Source: Eubacterium sp.
GTDB taxonomy: Bacteria > Bacillota > Clostridia > Oscillospirales > Acutalibacteraceae
NCBI GenBank assembly: GCA_017458975.1
Contig: JAFSZK010000024.1
Coordinates: forward strand, 1 to 40,407
Direction: 5' to 3'
DNA length: 40,407 bases
The number at the start of each line of letters is the position of its first letter. Position 1 is the stretch's first letter. The notes under the pieces are model-generated. The model saw only the letters and a list, made by a program, of their open reading frames with translations, was not told the origin of the DNA and made no database searches. Positions 15,764 to 23,041 of this stretch are shown in pieces. Made by a program: the position numbers and the translations under genes.

Positions 15764-16891
15764 TTAAAAATACAAATTCTCCGTTTTTGGCACAAGCTCG
15801 CAAAGACGGTTTGTGCAATTTTCAATAATATCCTTCTTTTCGGGTTCTCTTTTGATTGTTCTTCTGAGAAGTCTTGTATATCCGATAATTCTTGCTTTGT
15901 CAACCGCGCTGTTAATAAACTCCTCGTCCTTGCCGTCAAAATAGTATTTAAGAGAAGCATTCCAGAATTTGTTTGAGATTTCGCGGTCAATACCAAGAAA
16001 TTCTTTAACGTTATCATGGTTTGTTTCGGAAAAGCCGAGGTACGCAAGATACATCTGGGAAAGCTCAAAAACGGGATGTCCCATTGAAAGAGTATCCATA
16101 TCAATAAGCAGGTTTTCGCCGTCTTGCTGCATAATATTCTTAATGTGAAAATCGCCGTGGAGCATATTATTGGTTTCGGGTATAGCCTTTACAAGCTCAA
16201 GGAGCTTTTCGCCTACATCCTCGGGAAGATGGGGCTTACAGAATTCAGCCCACTTAACCGCTTCCTCCTTCTTGCTCGGAAGCTCGCCGTCCTTAAGAAT
16301 TGTTTCGTGAATAATTTTTAATATATCAATGCTTTCCTTTGCAAGGCGGTCAATATCCTCTCCCTCGTTAATGAGCTTTGAGAAGGATTTTGCGTTAAGA
16401 AGTTCAAATACCGAGCCATATAAATCTCCTATCTGAACCACGTCATAGGGGATTGCGGTGGGAATTCCCATAACAAAGGCTTTTCTTGCAAGCTCTCTTT
16501 CATTATGGATTTCCTCAAGTGAATCGGGGCTTTTGTAAACCTTTACGATTGTATCGGGGTCGGTTCTGTAAACAATACCGTTTGAGCCCTCTCCGATAAC
16601 CTCGCAGCCCTCGATTGAGAGCTTTCTGTACGCTTTTGATATATCCATCATTTCGGTAAAGCCGGTCATATCAAAAATCTCATAGGTCTCCGAATTGCAG
16701 TTAATAAGCTTTACGTTATTGTATTTCTTTTTCAGTCTTAAAATAACGCGAAGCCCCGCGCTTGAAATATACTCAAGCTCGCCTGCATCAAGTATTAATT
16801 CATCAAGCGTCTCCGGGAGCTGAGAGAGAATATCCTGCTCAGTCTGCGCCGCATTTGCCGAATCAATTTTTCCGTTAAGCTTAATTTCCAT
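15764..16891 (-). CDS. STAS domain fused to an aminoglycoside-phosphotransferase-like kinase domain
   Basis: The 375-residue protein starts with a STAS domain (about 1-90) with YISSAGLR (41-48) and candidate phospho-site Ser44. It continues with an APH/choline-kinase-like fold: a glycine-rich GEGSNGIVY (100-108), Lys117 in IVKVYK, the catalytic loop HGDFHIKN (245-252, Asp247) and the metal-binding LLIDMDT (261-267, Asp264). The kinase half may phosphorylate a small molecule or a protein; the target is not evident. A STAS-kinase fusion inside a partner-switching operon suggests that the RsbW-type kinase or PP2C phosphatase controls it through the STAS serine. It is not evidence for antibiotic resistance. 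It overlaps the HD gene by 1 bp. Confidence 0.87.
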   Translation of the reverse strand: MEIKLNGKIDSANAAQTEQDILSQLPETLDELILDAGELEYISSAGLRVILRLKKKYNNVKLINCNSETYEIFDMTGFTEMMDISKAYRKLSIEGCEVIGEGSNGIVYRTDPDTIVKVYKSPDSLEEIHNERELARKAFVMGIPTAIPYDVVQIGDLYGSVFELLNAKSFSKLINEGEDIDRLAKESIDILKIIHETILKDGELPSKKEEAVKWAEFCKPHLPEDVGEKLLELVKAIPETNNMLHGDFHIKNIMQQDGENLLIDMDTLSMGHPVFELSQMYLAYLGFSETNHDNVKEFLGIDREISNKFWNASLKYYFDGKDEEFINSAVDKARIIGYTRLLRRTIKREPEKKDIIENCTNRLCELVPKTENLYF

Positions 16892-17463
16892 CAGTCTTCC
16901 TCCTGTATGTAATCACTGAAAACCATTTTGTAAAGTGTTTTATATTCCTTATAAGCGGGATAATGCGAAAGCTCTTTGGTGTATTCAAGCACCTTGCCGT
17001 GATACCAGCACTGCTTTCTCGGGTCGGTAACATTAAAGCGCTGAAAAACTAGCTCGCCGATAGCGTCGTATCCCCTCGTCAGGGAACGCATATTTGACAG
17101 CTTATCTCCGACCCAGAGCATTTTGGATTCAATCGGGCTGTTTTTAAGCACCTCAAGGCTTTCCTTCTTGCGTATTTCCCAGGTATCCTTCGGGTCAAGG
17201 TGGGGTCTTTTATTTTCCGTTTCGTGAGAAACAAGCTCAGCCACCCTCGGACCGAAATTTTCTTCAATTTCCTCAAGCGTTGTGTCGGTGTCCTCAACCG
17301 TATCGTGAAGCACCGCTGCTGCAAGAAGCTCCAAATCGTCGGTCATGGTTCCGACTATCGTAGCGTCCTCAAGGGGATGAAGAATATAAACTCCCCCGTC
17401 CTTTCTTCTTTGTCCTTCATGCGCCTTCATTGCAAAGGCAACCGCTTTTTCAAAAATATTCAT
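16891..17463 (-). CDS. HD-domain small (p)ppGpp-hydrolase-like protein (RelA/SpoT hydrolase domain only)
   Basis: The 190-residue protein matches the hydrolase half of RelA/SpoT: AHEGQRRKDGGVYILHP, LHDTVEDTD with His53-Asp54 and Glu57-Asp58, and a later VGDKLSNM. The synthetase, TGS and ACT domains are absent, so it resembles small alarmone hydrolases. It may also act on another phosphorylated nucleotide. I chose ATG 17463 because GGAG lies seven bases upstream. The open frame reaches back to 17673 but crosses a promoter and a terminator there. It is the first gene of the signalling operon, which begins at a good promoter (17492-17520). Confidence 0.87.
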   Translation of the reverse strand: MNIFEKAVAFAMKAHEGQRRKDGGVYILHPLEDATIVGTMTDDLELLAAAVLHDTVEDTDTTLEEIEENFGPRVAELVSHETENKRPHLDPKDTWEIRKKESLEVLKNSPIESKMLWVGDKLSNMRSLTRGYDAIGELVFQRFNVTDPRKQCWYHGKVLEYTKELSHYPAYKEYKTLYKMVFSDYIQEED

Positions 17464-17491
17464 ATACTTCTCCAAATTAAAATATATAATT

Positions 17492-17520
17492 ATTATAATA
17501 AAATTCAGTATTGATTGCAA
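17492..17520 (-). promoter_or_regulatory. SigA-type promoter for the HD/partner-switching operon
   Basis: On the minus strand, -35 TTGCAA (17515-17520) and -10 TATAAT (17492-17497) are 17 bp apart, upstream of the start at 17463. Confidence 0.75.
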
Positions 17521-17559
17521 CAAAAAAATAATAAAGGCCCGCTTCTTGTAAAAGCGGGC
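17521..17559 (-). terminator. Terminator after the VanX-like gene
   Basis: Arms GCCCGCTT (17537-17544) and AAGCGGGC (17552-17559) form the stem. On the minus strand it is followed by CTTTATTATTTTTTT. Confidence 0.85.
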
Positions 17560-17569
17560 GGAAATCTTA

Positions 17570-18229
17570 TTATCTTTTAAGTACCTCAGCGGTAACGGGA
17601 AATTCAAAATAGGTTTCGGGGTACGGCTCGTTTTTAAGCGTAAAATGCCACCACTCGCAAAACATCGGCTCAAAGCCGTTTCTTAACATAATATCGCGAA
17701 GAAGCATACGGTTGTTGTACTGCTCCTCGGTTATACCCTTATAATCGGGATGGGACATTTCGGAAAAGAAATCAAACGGGCTTCCCATATCAAGCTCTTT
17801 ACCGCTTTTCATATCAAGAAGGGTCAAGTCAACCGTGCTTCCCCTGCTGTGGCTCGACCGGCTTGCAATATAGCCCTGCTTAAAAAGCTCCTGCTTTTCA
17901 AGGTCGGGATAGAAAAAGGGCTTCATCCTCTGGTCAAGGTCCTCGATTCCCCACATAACGAAATGTCTTACCGCCTTTGCAGGACGGTATGCGTCAAAAA
18001 TCTTAAGGCGCCAACCGAGTACGTTTGCCTCGTTGCTGACGGTTTTAAGCGCACGCGCCGCTTCCTTTGTAATTATTGCGCAGGGTTCCTCATATCCGTC
18101 AATTCTGTCGCCGACAAAATTATAAGTCGAAAAATAGCGTATTTCCTGAACAATACCCGGAACGTAGTCCGAAAGCAGAACAAAATCCGAAGCGTCGTGC
18201 GTCGCTTCCTTTTTATAATCAACAGCCAT
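17570..18229 (-). CDS. VanX-family D-alanyl-D-alanine dipeptidase
   Basis: The 219-residue zinc peptidase has all the VanX signatures: AYRP with Arg82, SHSRGSTVD with zinc ligands His127 and Asp134, and EWWHF with Glu192 and zinc ligand His195. It should split D-Ala-D-Ala or similar dipeptides. No signal peptide is seen, so it is cytoplasmic. There is no vanH, vanA-type ligase or vanRS pair around it, so it is unlikely to confer glycopeptide resistance by itself. Wall-dipeptide recycling or nutrition is more likely. It forms a single-gene unit with its own terminator, divergent from the phosphatase-like gene at 18390. Confidence 0.88.
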   Translation of the reverse strand: MAVDYKKEATHDASDFVLLSDYVPGIVQEIRYFSTYNFVGDRIDGYEEPCAIITKEAARALKTVSNEANVLGWRLKIFDAYRPAKAVRHFVMWGIEDLDQRMKPFFYPDLEKQELFKQGYIASRSSHSRGSTVDLTLLDMKSGKELDMGSPFDFFSEMSHPDYKGITEEQYNNRMLLRDIMLRNGFEPMFCEWWHFTLKNEPYPETYFEFPVTAEVLKR

Positions 18230-18333
18230 AATAAAACTCCATATATCTTATATCATTATTCCATAAACCAAACAGAAAATTTCCGCTTTGTAATTATATT
18301 ATAAGCCCATACGAAAACTATTTCAATAAAGTA

Positions 18334-18362
18334 TTTAGAAAAATGAAAAAATGTGTTATTAT
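18334..18362 (+). promoter_or_regulatory. Candidate promoter for the alkaline-phosphatase-superfamily gene
   Basis: TTTAGA (18334-18339) and TATTAT (18357-18362) are 17 bp apart in an AT-rich stretch, 28 bp before the start at 18390. The match to consensus is moderate. Confidence 0.5.
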
Positions 18363-18389
18363 ATAAATGAATTTTTTGGAGGTGTTACT

Positions 18390-19373
18390 ATGAAGAAACC
18401 GTTAAAAATTATTCTCGCATGCATTTGCGTAGCTGCAATCGCGGTATGCGCGGTAATTGCAATTGTAAATCTCAATAAAAACAAAGGAGCCGAAGCCGTG
18501 AGCGATACGAATTTCGAAGAAAATATCGACAGCCTTGATATGATGCAGAATACCTGGCAGACGGCTGTTCCGCAAACCGAGATATACGATATGATAAGCA
18601 ACCATTTTGCGTCGCCTCTCCCCGAGGGAAAAACCGAAAAGAAGGCGATTGTTATCGGTTATGACGGTTGTCGCGTTGATAATTTTACCCTTCTTAAAAA
18701 CGCCGAAAAAAGCGGAATAAACGCTCTTCTTGATAATGGCGGTAAGGCGGTATTCAGCTATGCGGGAGGAGTTAATTATCCCGCCGAGCCGACCCAAAAA
18801 ACATCAACCGCTCCGGGCTGGTGCTCGATGCTTACGGGCAAATGGGCTGACGTTCATAAGATTACCGAAAACGGTCATCCTAAGGAAATCGAGCCGAAAA
18901 CCCTTCTTTTAAGTCTTGTTGAGGACGGAACCGTCGATAAAAGCGCATTTTACGTTTCGTGGAAGGGTCATTTTACAAAGAAGAAATCAACCTATATAAA
19001 TGAAAAGCAGTATATAGAGGATAATAAAATCAACTCGGTATTCCTTCGCGCAAAGAACGACGAGGGAACAAAGAAAAATGTTTTAAGCGACATTAACTCA
19101 AAGGATTGCTCGGACTTTATTTTCCTGACTCTCGAATACACCGACCACTCGGGTCACGGCAGCGGCTTCTCACTTGAAAATCCGAAATACGTTCAGGGCT
19201 TCAGAGACGCCGACGAAACGGGAGCGGAGTTTATCGACGCAATTAAAGCAAGAGAAAATTACGATAAAGAGGACTGGCTCATAGTAATTACCACCGACCA
19301 CGGCGGATATCTTAAAGAGCACGGAGGTCCGACCATTCAGGAAAGAATAACTTTTATTGTTTCGAACAAATAA
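18390..19373 (+). CDS. Membrane-anchored alkaline phosphatase-superfamily protein
   Basis: The 327-residue protein has an N-terminal hydrophobic helix (about 6-26) that anchors it outside the membrane. The rest has alkaline-phosphatase-superfamily metal motifs: IGYDGCR (Asp92), a nucleophile region TSTAPGW (Thr138 or Thr140), TDHSGHG and TTDHGG near the C-terminus. The spacing resembles phosphodiesterase/pyrophosphatase relatives more than true alkaline phosphatase, so a phosphate mono- or diester outside the cell is the likely substrate. I chose ATG 18390 for its GGAGG site; an upstream in-frame start at 18351 lacks one and falls in the promoter. It is a single-gene unit closed by a strong terminator. 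Confidence 0.82.
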   Translation: MKKPLKIILACICVAAIAVCAVIAIVNLNKNKGAEAVSDTNFEENIDSLDMMQNTWQTAVPQTEIYDMISNHFASPLPEGKTEKKAIVIGYDGCRVDNFTLLKNAEKSGINALLDNGGKAVFSYAGGVNYPAEPTQKTSTAPGWCSMLTGKWADVHKITENGHPKEIEPKTLLLSLVEDGTVDKSAFYVSWKGHFTKKKSTYINEKQYIEDNKINSVFLRAKNDEGTKKNVLSDINSKDCSDFIFLTLEYTDHSGHGSGFSLENPKYVQGFRDADETGAEFIDAIKARENYDKEDWLIVITTDHGGYLKEHGGPTIQERITFIVSNK

Positions 19374-19397
19374 AAAAGCACCCCGCGGGGTGCTTTT
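19373..19397. terminator. Bidirectional terminator
   Basis: AAAAAGCACCCC pairs with GGGGTGCTTTTT (19373-19396) around a minimal CGCG loop. It lies between two convergent genes and carries T runs on both strands. Confidence 0.9.
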
Positions 19398-20317
19398 TAT
19401 TTCCAGTCTTTTATAACCGATACGTCGCCGAAGATTTCGTCAAGTCTTCTGAAAAACGGGATAATATCGGGATAATCGTACGCTCTGTGGTCAAAGGCAA
19501 GCGTCATGGGAAGAATCTGACGAATTGCAATTTTGTCCTCTCCGTTTTCGTCCGTTACAACAACAGGCTCTTTTCTTATTGAAAGAAGCGCGATGACGCA
19601 GGTCTGAGGCGGAACAATCTGGAGCATATAACATCTCTGGCTTCCCTCGCGGTATACGGAGCCGAGATTTGATACGGTAATAGTACCCTGCTCTAAATCC
19701 TTTTGGGAAAGTCTTTCGCTTTCGGGGATTGAATAATACTTCTTCTTTTCATCGCCTTTAAGAGTTTCGACCCTGTACTTACCCGGCATTTTTGCGCCGT
19801 AAAGTCGTCTTGCCGCCTGGAGCACCTTGCCCTTTTTCAGTCCCTCTACGGTATCGTTAAGAGATACGTTAAACAGCGCCTCGTTAATATCGGTATTCTT
19901 TGCCTTTTTAACAGTTTCCTTAACGGTTTCGTCCATTTCGGTAATGCTCTTTTTCTCCATATCGCGAAGATTTACCGTCATCATTTCGCCCGTGGGAAGC
20001 ACCATCGGGATTGATATATTAATAGTATCAAAAACCTTAAGCGTACCTCTTACAAGCTTTCTGTCAAATTCAAGGTGGGAGTTAATAAGGGGCATAGCCT
20101 TAATTCCCTCGGTAATGATTTTAAGCATTACGGAATTAACGGTAATCTTATTAGCCTTGTCAACGCCCTCGTTCATTTCTTTAATAAGCGGCATAAGCTC
20201 GGTAACGTCGGCTTCGTAGGATACAACGCTGTGAGCTATAGTCTCCCAGCTTTCGCCCGTCATATTCGCTTTAATTTTCCGCGCAATGCCGAATATTTCC
20301 TGATTGTTTACTTTCAT
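19397..20317 (-). CDS. Stand-alone 2-oxoacid dehydrogenase E2-type acyltransferase catalytic domain
   Basis: The 306-residue protein consists only of the chloramphenicol-acetyltransferase-like catalytic domain of E2 enzymes. There is no lipoyl domain and no E1/E3-binding domain. ISIPMVLPTGEMM, GTITVSNLGSV and the catalytic DHRAYD (276-281) are visible; the usual HxxxDG keeps His277 and Asp281 but has Tyr282 in place of Gly. It could move acyl groups between CoA and another carrier, or have changed role. I chose ATG 20317 with its GGAGGA site rather than the longer frame from 20416. It is divergent from the T-box operon, which also handles acyl-CoA and 2-oxoacids, so a shared pathway is possible but unproven. 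Confidence 0.83.
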   Translation of the reverse strand: MKVNNQEIFGIARKIKANMTGESWETIAHSVVSYEADVTELMPLIKEMNEGVDKANKITVNSVMLKIITEGIKAMPLINSHLEFDRKLVRGTLKVFDTINISIPMVLPTGEMMTVNLRDMEKKSITEMDETVKETVKKAKNTDINEALFNVSLNDTVEGLKKGKVLQAARRLYGAKMPGKYRVETLKGDEKKKYYSIPESERLSQKDLEQGTITVSNLGSVYREGSQRCYMLQIVPPQTCVIALLSIRKEPVVVTDENGEDKIAIRQILPMTLAFDHRAYDYPDIIPFFRRLDEIFGDVSVIKDWK

Positions 20318-20348
20318 TTTTATGTCCTCCGCAAAAAAAGTTGAACCT

Positions 20349-20377
20349 ATTATAACAGATTGATTCGCTATATTCAA
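20349..20377 (-). promoter_or_regulatory. SigA-type promoter for the E2-type acyltransferase
   Basis: On the minus strand, -35 TTGAAT (20372-20377) and -10 TATAAT (20349-20354) are 17 bp apart, and 33 bp from the divergent -35 box of the T-box operon. Confidence 0.75.
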
Positions 20378-20409
20378 TAGTAAGAATTGTGCGATATCGA
20401 AAAAAAGTA

Positions 20410-20438
20410 TTGACAAATTAAAAATGCAGTTATATAAT
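20410..20438 (+). promoter_or_regulatory. Consensus sigA promoter of the T-box operon
   Basis: TTGACA (20410-20415) and TATAAT (20433-20438) are both perfect hexamers with a 17-bp spacer. Transcription should start near 20445, just before the T-box leader. Such a strong promoter fits control by attenuation downstream. Confidence 0.9.
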
Positions 20439-20449
20439 AAGTAACAATC

Positions 20450-20715
20450 AAAAGCAATGACGAAGACGGACGAATTTTAAGCTTCAAAGCGAATCGGGGA
20501 CGGTGCGAGCCCGATAAGTAAGAAATTCATGCTCCTATCCCTTCCGAGCCGGAAATCCGAAAGTTAAGACAAGTAGGCGTTTCCCGTGTAGGCTGCGTTA
20601 AAGCATACGGCTTGATAGAGCCTGAGTGGCGCATAAGCGCAATTTGAGTGGTACCGCGGGTGCTGAAAGATGTTTTCAATGCTCGTCTCAAAGGAAGCTT
20701 TGGGACGGGCTTTTT
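20450..20715 (+). ncRNA. T-box riboswitch (tRNA-sensing leader)
   Basis: The leader has the K-turn AATGACGAAGA near 20456 and the apical AGCGA bulge (20488-20492). A distal hairpin ATCGGG/CCCGAT (20493-20498 with 20510-20515) encloses GACGGTGCGAG, very like the B. subtilis glyQS apex. GAGC (20546-20549) closes stem I. A GCGTTA box lies near 20595 and the T-box GAGTGGTACCGCGG at 20646-20659, followed by a terminator. The UGGU bulge should pair with a tRNA ending A73-CCA, which argues against Ser, Gly and Cys. Stem I shows GAATTTT/GAAATTC pairing, with the specifier loop below it around 20529-20540. The codon is unresolved: ATC (537-539) fits the distance to GAGC, while CTC or CCT (532-536) fits the distance to the apex. 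Confidence 0.93.
20681..20715 (+). terminator. T-box-regulated attenuator terminator
   Basis: A 13-bp stem (20681-20693 with 20698-20710) around the loop GAAG is followed by five T residues. The upstream T-box can pair with the left arm to form the antiterminator when uncharged tRNA is bound. Confidence 0.92.
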
Positions 20716-20772
20716 GTTTTCAGAGCTTTCCGAATCTATCGAATATTTCATAATATGAAAAGGAGAAAGAAA

Positions 20773-23040
20773 ATGAGCGAAAACAATGTTATGACTCAAC
20801 TGTCCGAGGTTGCCGCAAGAATTAAGGGTACCCGTGAAATCATGGGCTGGTCAACTTCAAAGATGGCAAAAAAGACCGACGTTGACAAGGACACCTACCT
20901 TGCGTATGAAAGCGGAGAGCTTGACCTTCCGTTTACCTTCATTCACAAATGCGCGCTTGCCTTCGGTATTGAAATTACCGAGCTTCTTGAGGGTCAGGGA
21001 GCCCACCTTTCCTCGTTTACGGTAACAAGAGCCGGCGAGGGCCGCGAAACCGCAAAAGAGGACGGAATTACAATTAAAAACCTTGCCCACGAATTTAAGC
21101 ATAAGATTGCCGAGCCTTACTGGGTAAAATATGAATACTCAAAGGAGCTTCAGAATAAGCCAATCCACCTCACCAAGCACAGCGGTCAGGAATTTGATAT
21201 CGTTATCAAGGGCAGCCTTAAGGTTCAGGTAGGCTCTAATACCGCAATTCTTAACGAGGGCGACTCCATCTATTATAATTCCTCAACTCCCCACGGTATG
21301 ATTGCAATTGACGGCGAGGACTGCACCTTCCTTGCGGTCGTACTTCCGGGTAAGGAGGTTCAGGAAAACAAGCTTCGCGAAAGCATCGCCTCAACAAGAC
21401 CGAGCGAAAAGCTCCTTTGCGAAGAATTTATTGATACAACCGAAAACGAAAAGGGTAAGCTTACCGATATCAAGTTTAAAAATACCGAGCGCTTCAACTT
21501 TGCCTTTGACTGCGTTGACGCCGTTGCGGATAAATATCCCGATAAGCTTGCAATGATTCATCTTGATAAAAACAAGAACGAAAGACGCTTTACCTTTAAA
21601 GAAATCAAACAGGAAAGCAACAGAACGGCTAACTATTTTACCTCGCTCGGAATTAAAAAGGGCGATAAGGTAATGCTTATTTTAAAGCGCCGCTACCAGT
21701 TCTGGTTCTCAATGCTTGCGCTTCATAAAATCGGTGCGGTTCCGATTCCCGCTACCAATCAGCTTAAGGCGCACGACCTTGTTTACCGCTTCAACGCGGC
21801 GGGCGTAAAGGCTATTGTTTGTATGGAGGACGACGGTATTCCCGAGTCGGTTGAAGAGGCTATGAAGGATTCTCCGAGCCTTGAAACGAAGGTGCTCGTT
21901 GGAAAAGAGCGCGAGGGATGGCATAACTTTGAAAAAGAATATTCAATGTTCTCAACCCATTATAACCGTACCGAGTCTTCCCCGGCAGGCGAAGATACAA
22001 TGGTTATGTTCTTCACCTCGGGTACAACGGGAAATCCGAAAATGGCGGCTCATTCCCACCTCTATGCACTCGGTCATTTTGTAACCGCAAAGTATTGGCA
22101 CTGCTGTGAGCGCGACGGACTCCACCTTACAATTTCAGACACGGGCTGGGGAAAATCCCTCTGGGGCAAGCTCTACGGCCAGTGGCTTTGCGAGGGCGCG
22201 GTATTTGTATACGATTTTGACCGCTTCCATGCGGACGATTTGCTTCCGCTTTTCAAGCAGTATAATATCACTACCTTCTGCGCTCCGCCTACAATGCTCC
22301 GTCTTTTCATTAAAGAGGATTTATCCAAGTACGATTTATCCTCAATCCACCATATGACTACGGCGGGCGAGGCGCTCAATCCCGAGGTATTCAAGCGCTT
22401 TGAGGAGGCTACGGGCCTCTCAATTATGGAGGGCTTCGGCCAGACCGAAACGACTCTTATTATCGCAAACCTCTACGGCTCAAGAACCAAGGTAGGCTCA
22501 ATGGGCAAGCCCAATCCGCAGTACGATATTGACATCGTTGACGAAAACGGCAGGAGCGTTGAAACCGGCGAAACGGGCGAAATCGTTGTACGCCTTGATA
22601 AGGGTTATCCCTGCGGACTCTATAAAGGATATTACAGGGACGAGGAAAAAACCAACGAGGCAATTTATGATAATATGTACCACACGGGCGATACCGCATG
22701 GCGCGACGAGGACGGATATTTCTGGTACGTCAGCCGTATCGACGACGTTATCAAGTCCTCGGGCTACCGTATCGGTCCGTTTGAAATTGAAAGCGTTATT
22801 ATGGAGCTTCCCTATGTTCTTGAATGCGGCGTATCCGCTGCTCCCGACGAGGTAAGGGGCCAGGTTGTCAAGGCAAGCGTCGTGCTTGTTAAGGGTACCG
22901 AGGGAACCGAGGAGCTTAAAAAGGAAATCCAGAACTACGTTAAAAAGAATACCGCTCCGTATAAGTATCCCCGTATAGTAGAATTCCGCGAGGAGCTTCC
23001 GAAAACAATCAGCGGTAAAATTATAAGAAATCAGCTGTAA
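20773..23040 (+). CDS. HTH-cupin-acyl-CoA synthetase fusion (AMP-forming acid:CoA ligase)
   Basis: The 755-residue protein has three parts. Residues about 8-73 are an XRE-type helix-turn-helix. Residues about 100-192 are a cupin barrel with HLTKHSGQEFDIVIKG and YYNSSTPHGM. Residues about 235-755 are an AMP-forming acyl-CoA synthetase. The ligase motifs are FFTSGTTGNPK (413-423), GFGQTE, YHTGDTAWRDEDGY, SRIDDVIKSSGYRIGP and the C-terminal KTISGKI with the adenylation lysine. It resembles medium-chain/acetate-type ligases. It should activate a carboxylic acid to its CoA thioester; the DNA-binding and cupin parts may sense a ligand. I chose ATG 20773 because AGGAG lies eight bases upstream; in-frame ATGs at 20755 and 20626 lie before or inside the leader. 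It is first of six genes under the T-box. Confidence 0.9.
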   Translation: MSENNVMTQLSEVAARIKGTREIMGWSTSKMAKKTDVDKDTYLAYESGELDLPFTFIHKCALAFGIEITELLEGQGAHLSSFTVTRAGEGRETAKEDGITIKNLAHEFKHKIAEPYWVKYEYSKELQNKPIHLTKHSGQEFDIVIKGSLKVQVGSNTAILNEGDSIYYNSSTPHGMIAIDGEDCTFLAVVLPGKEVQENKLRESIASTRPSEKLLCEEFIDTTENEKGKLTDIKFKNTERFNFAFDCVDAVADKYPDKLAMIHLDKNKNERRFTFKEIKQESNRTANYFTSLGIKKGDKVMLILKRRYQFWFSMLALHKIGAVPIPATNQLKAHDLVYRFNAAGVKAIVCMEDDGIPESVEEAMKDSPSLETKVLVGKEREGWHNFEKEYSMFSTHYNRTESSPAGEDTMVMFFTSGTTGNPKMAAHSHLYALGHFVTAKYWHCCERDGLHLTISDTGWGKSLWGKLYGQWLCEGAVFVYDFDRFHADDLLPLFKQYNITTFCAPPTMLRLFIKEDLSKYDLSSIHHMTTAGEALNPEVFKRFEEATGLSIMEGFGQTETTLIIANLYGSRTKVGSMGKPNPQYDIDIVDENGRSVETGETGEIVVRLDKGYPCGLYKGYYRDEEKTNEAIYDNMYHTGDTAWRDEDGYFWYVSRIDDVIKSSGYRIGPFEIESVIMELPYVLECGVSAAPDEVRGQVVKASVVLVKGTEGTEELKKEIQNYVKKNTAPYKYPRIVEFREELPKTISGKIIRNQL

Positions 23041-23041
23041 T

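Noticed and set aside
15764-16891. Aminoglycoside resistance gene
   Set aside because: The APH-like fold is fused to STAS and lies in a signalling operon; nothing points to a drug substrate.
17464-17673. Longer start for the HD-domain protein
   Set aside because: The added residues cross the terminator of the VanX-like gene and the promoter at 17492-17520. The GGAG site fits ATG 17463.
17570-18229. Vancomycin resistance element
   Set aside because: Only a VanX-type dipeptidase is present; the other required genes are absent.
20523-20529. GAAA-TTC-A as a Phe specifier loop
   Set aside because: The triplet is part of a 7-bp stem I helix (GAATTTT/GAAATTC) and is only about 10 bases from the apical helix, too close for the tRNA ruler.
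20626-20772. Longer start for the acyl-CoA synthetase fusion
   Set aside because: These codons fall inside the T-box and its terminator. The AGGAG site fits ATG 20773.
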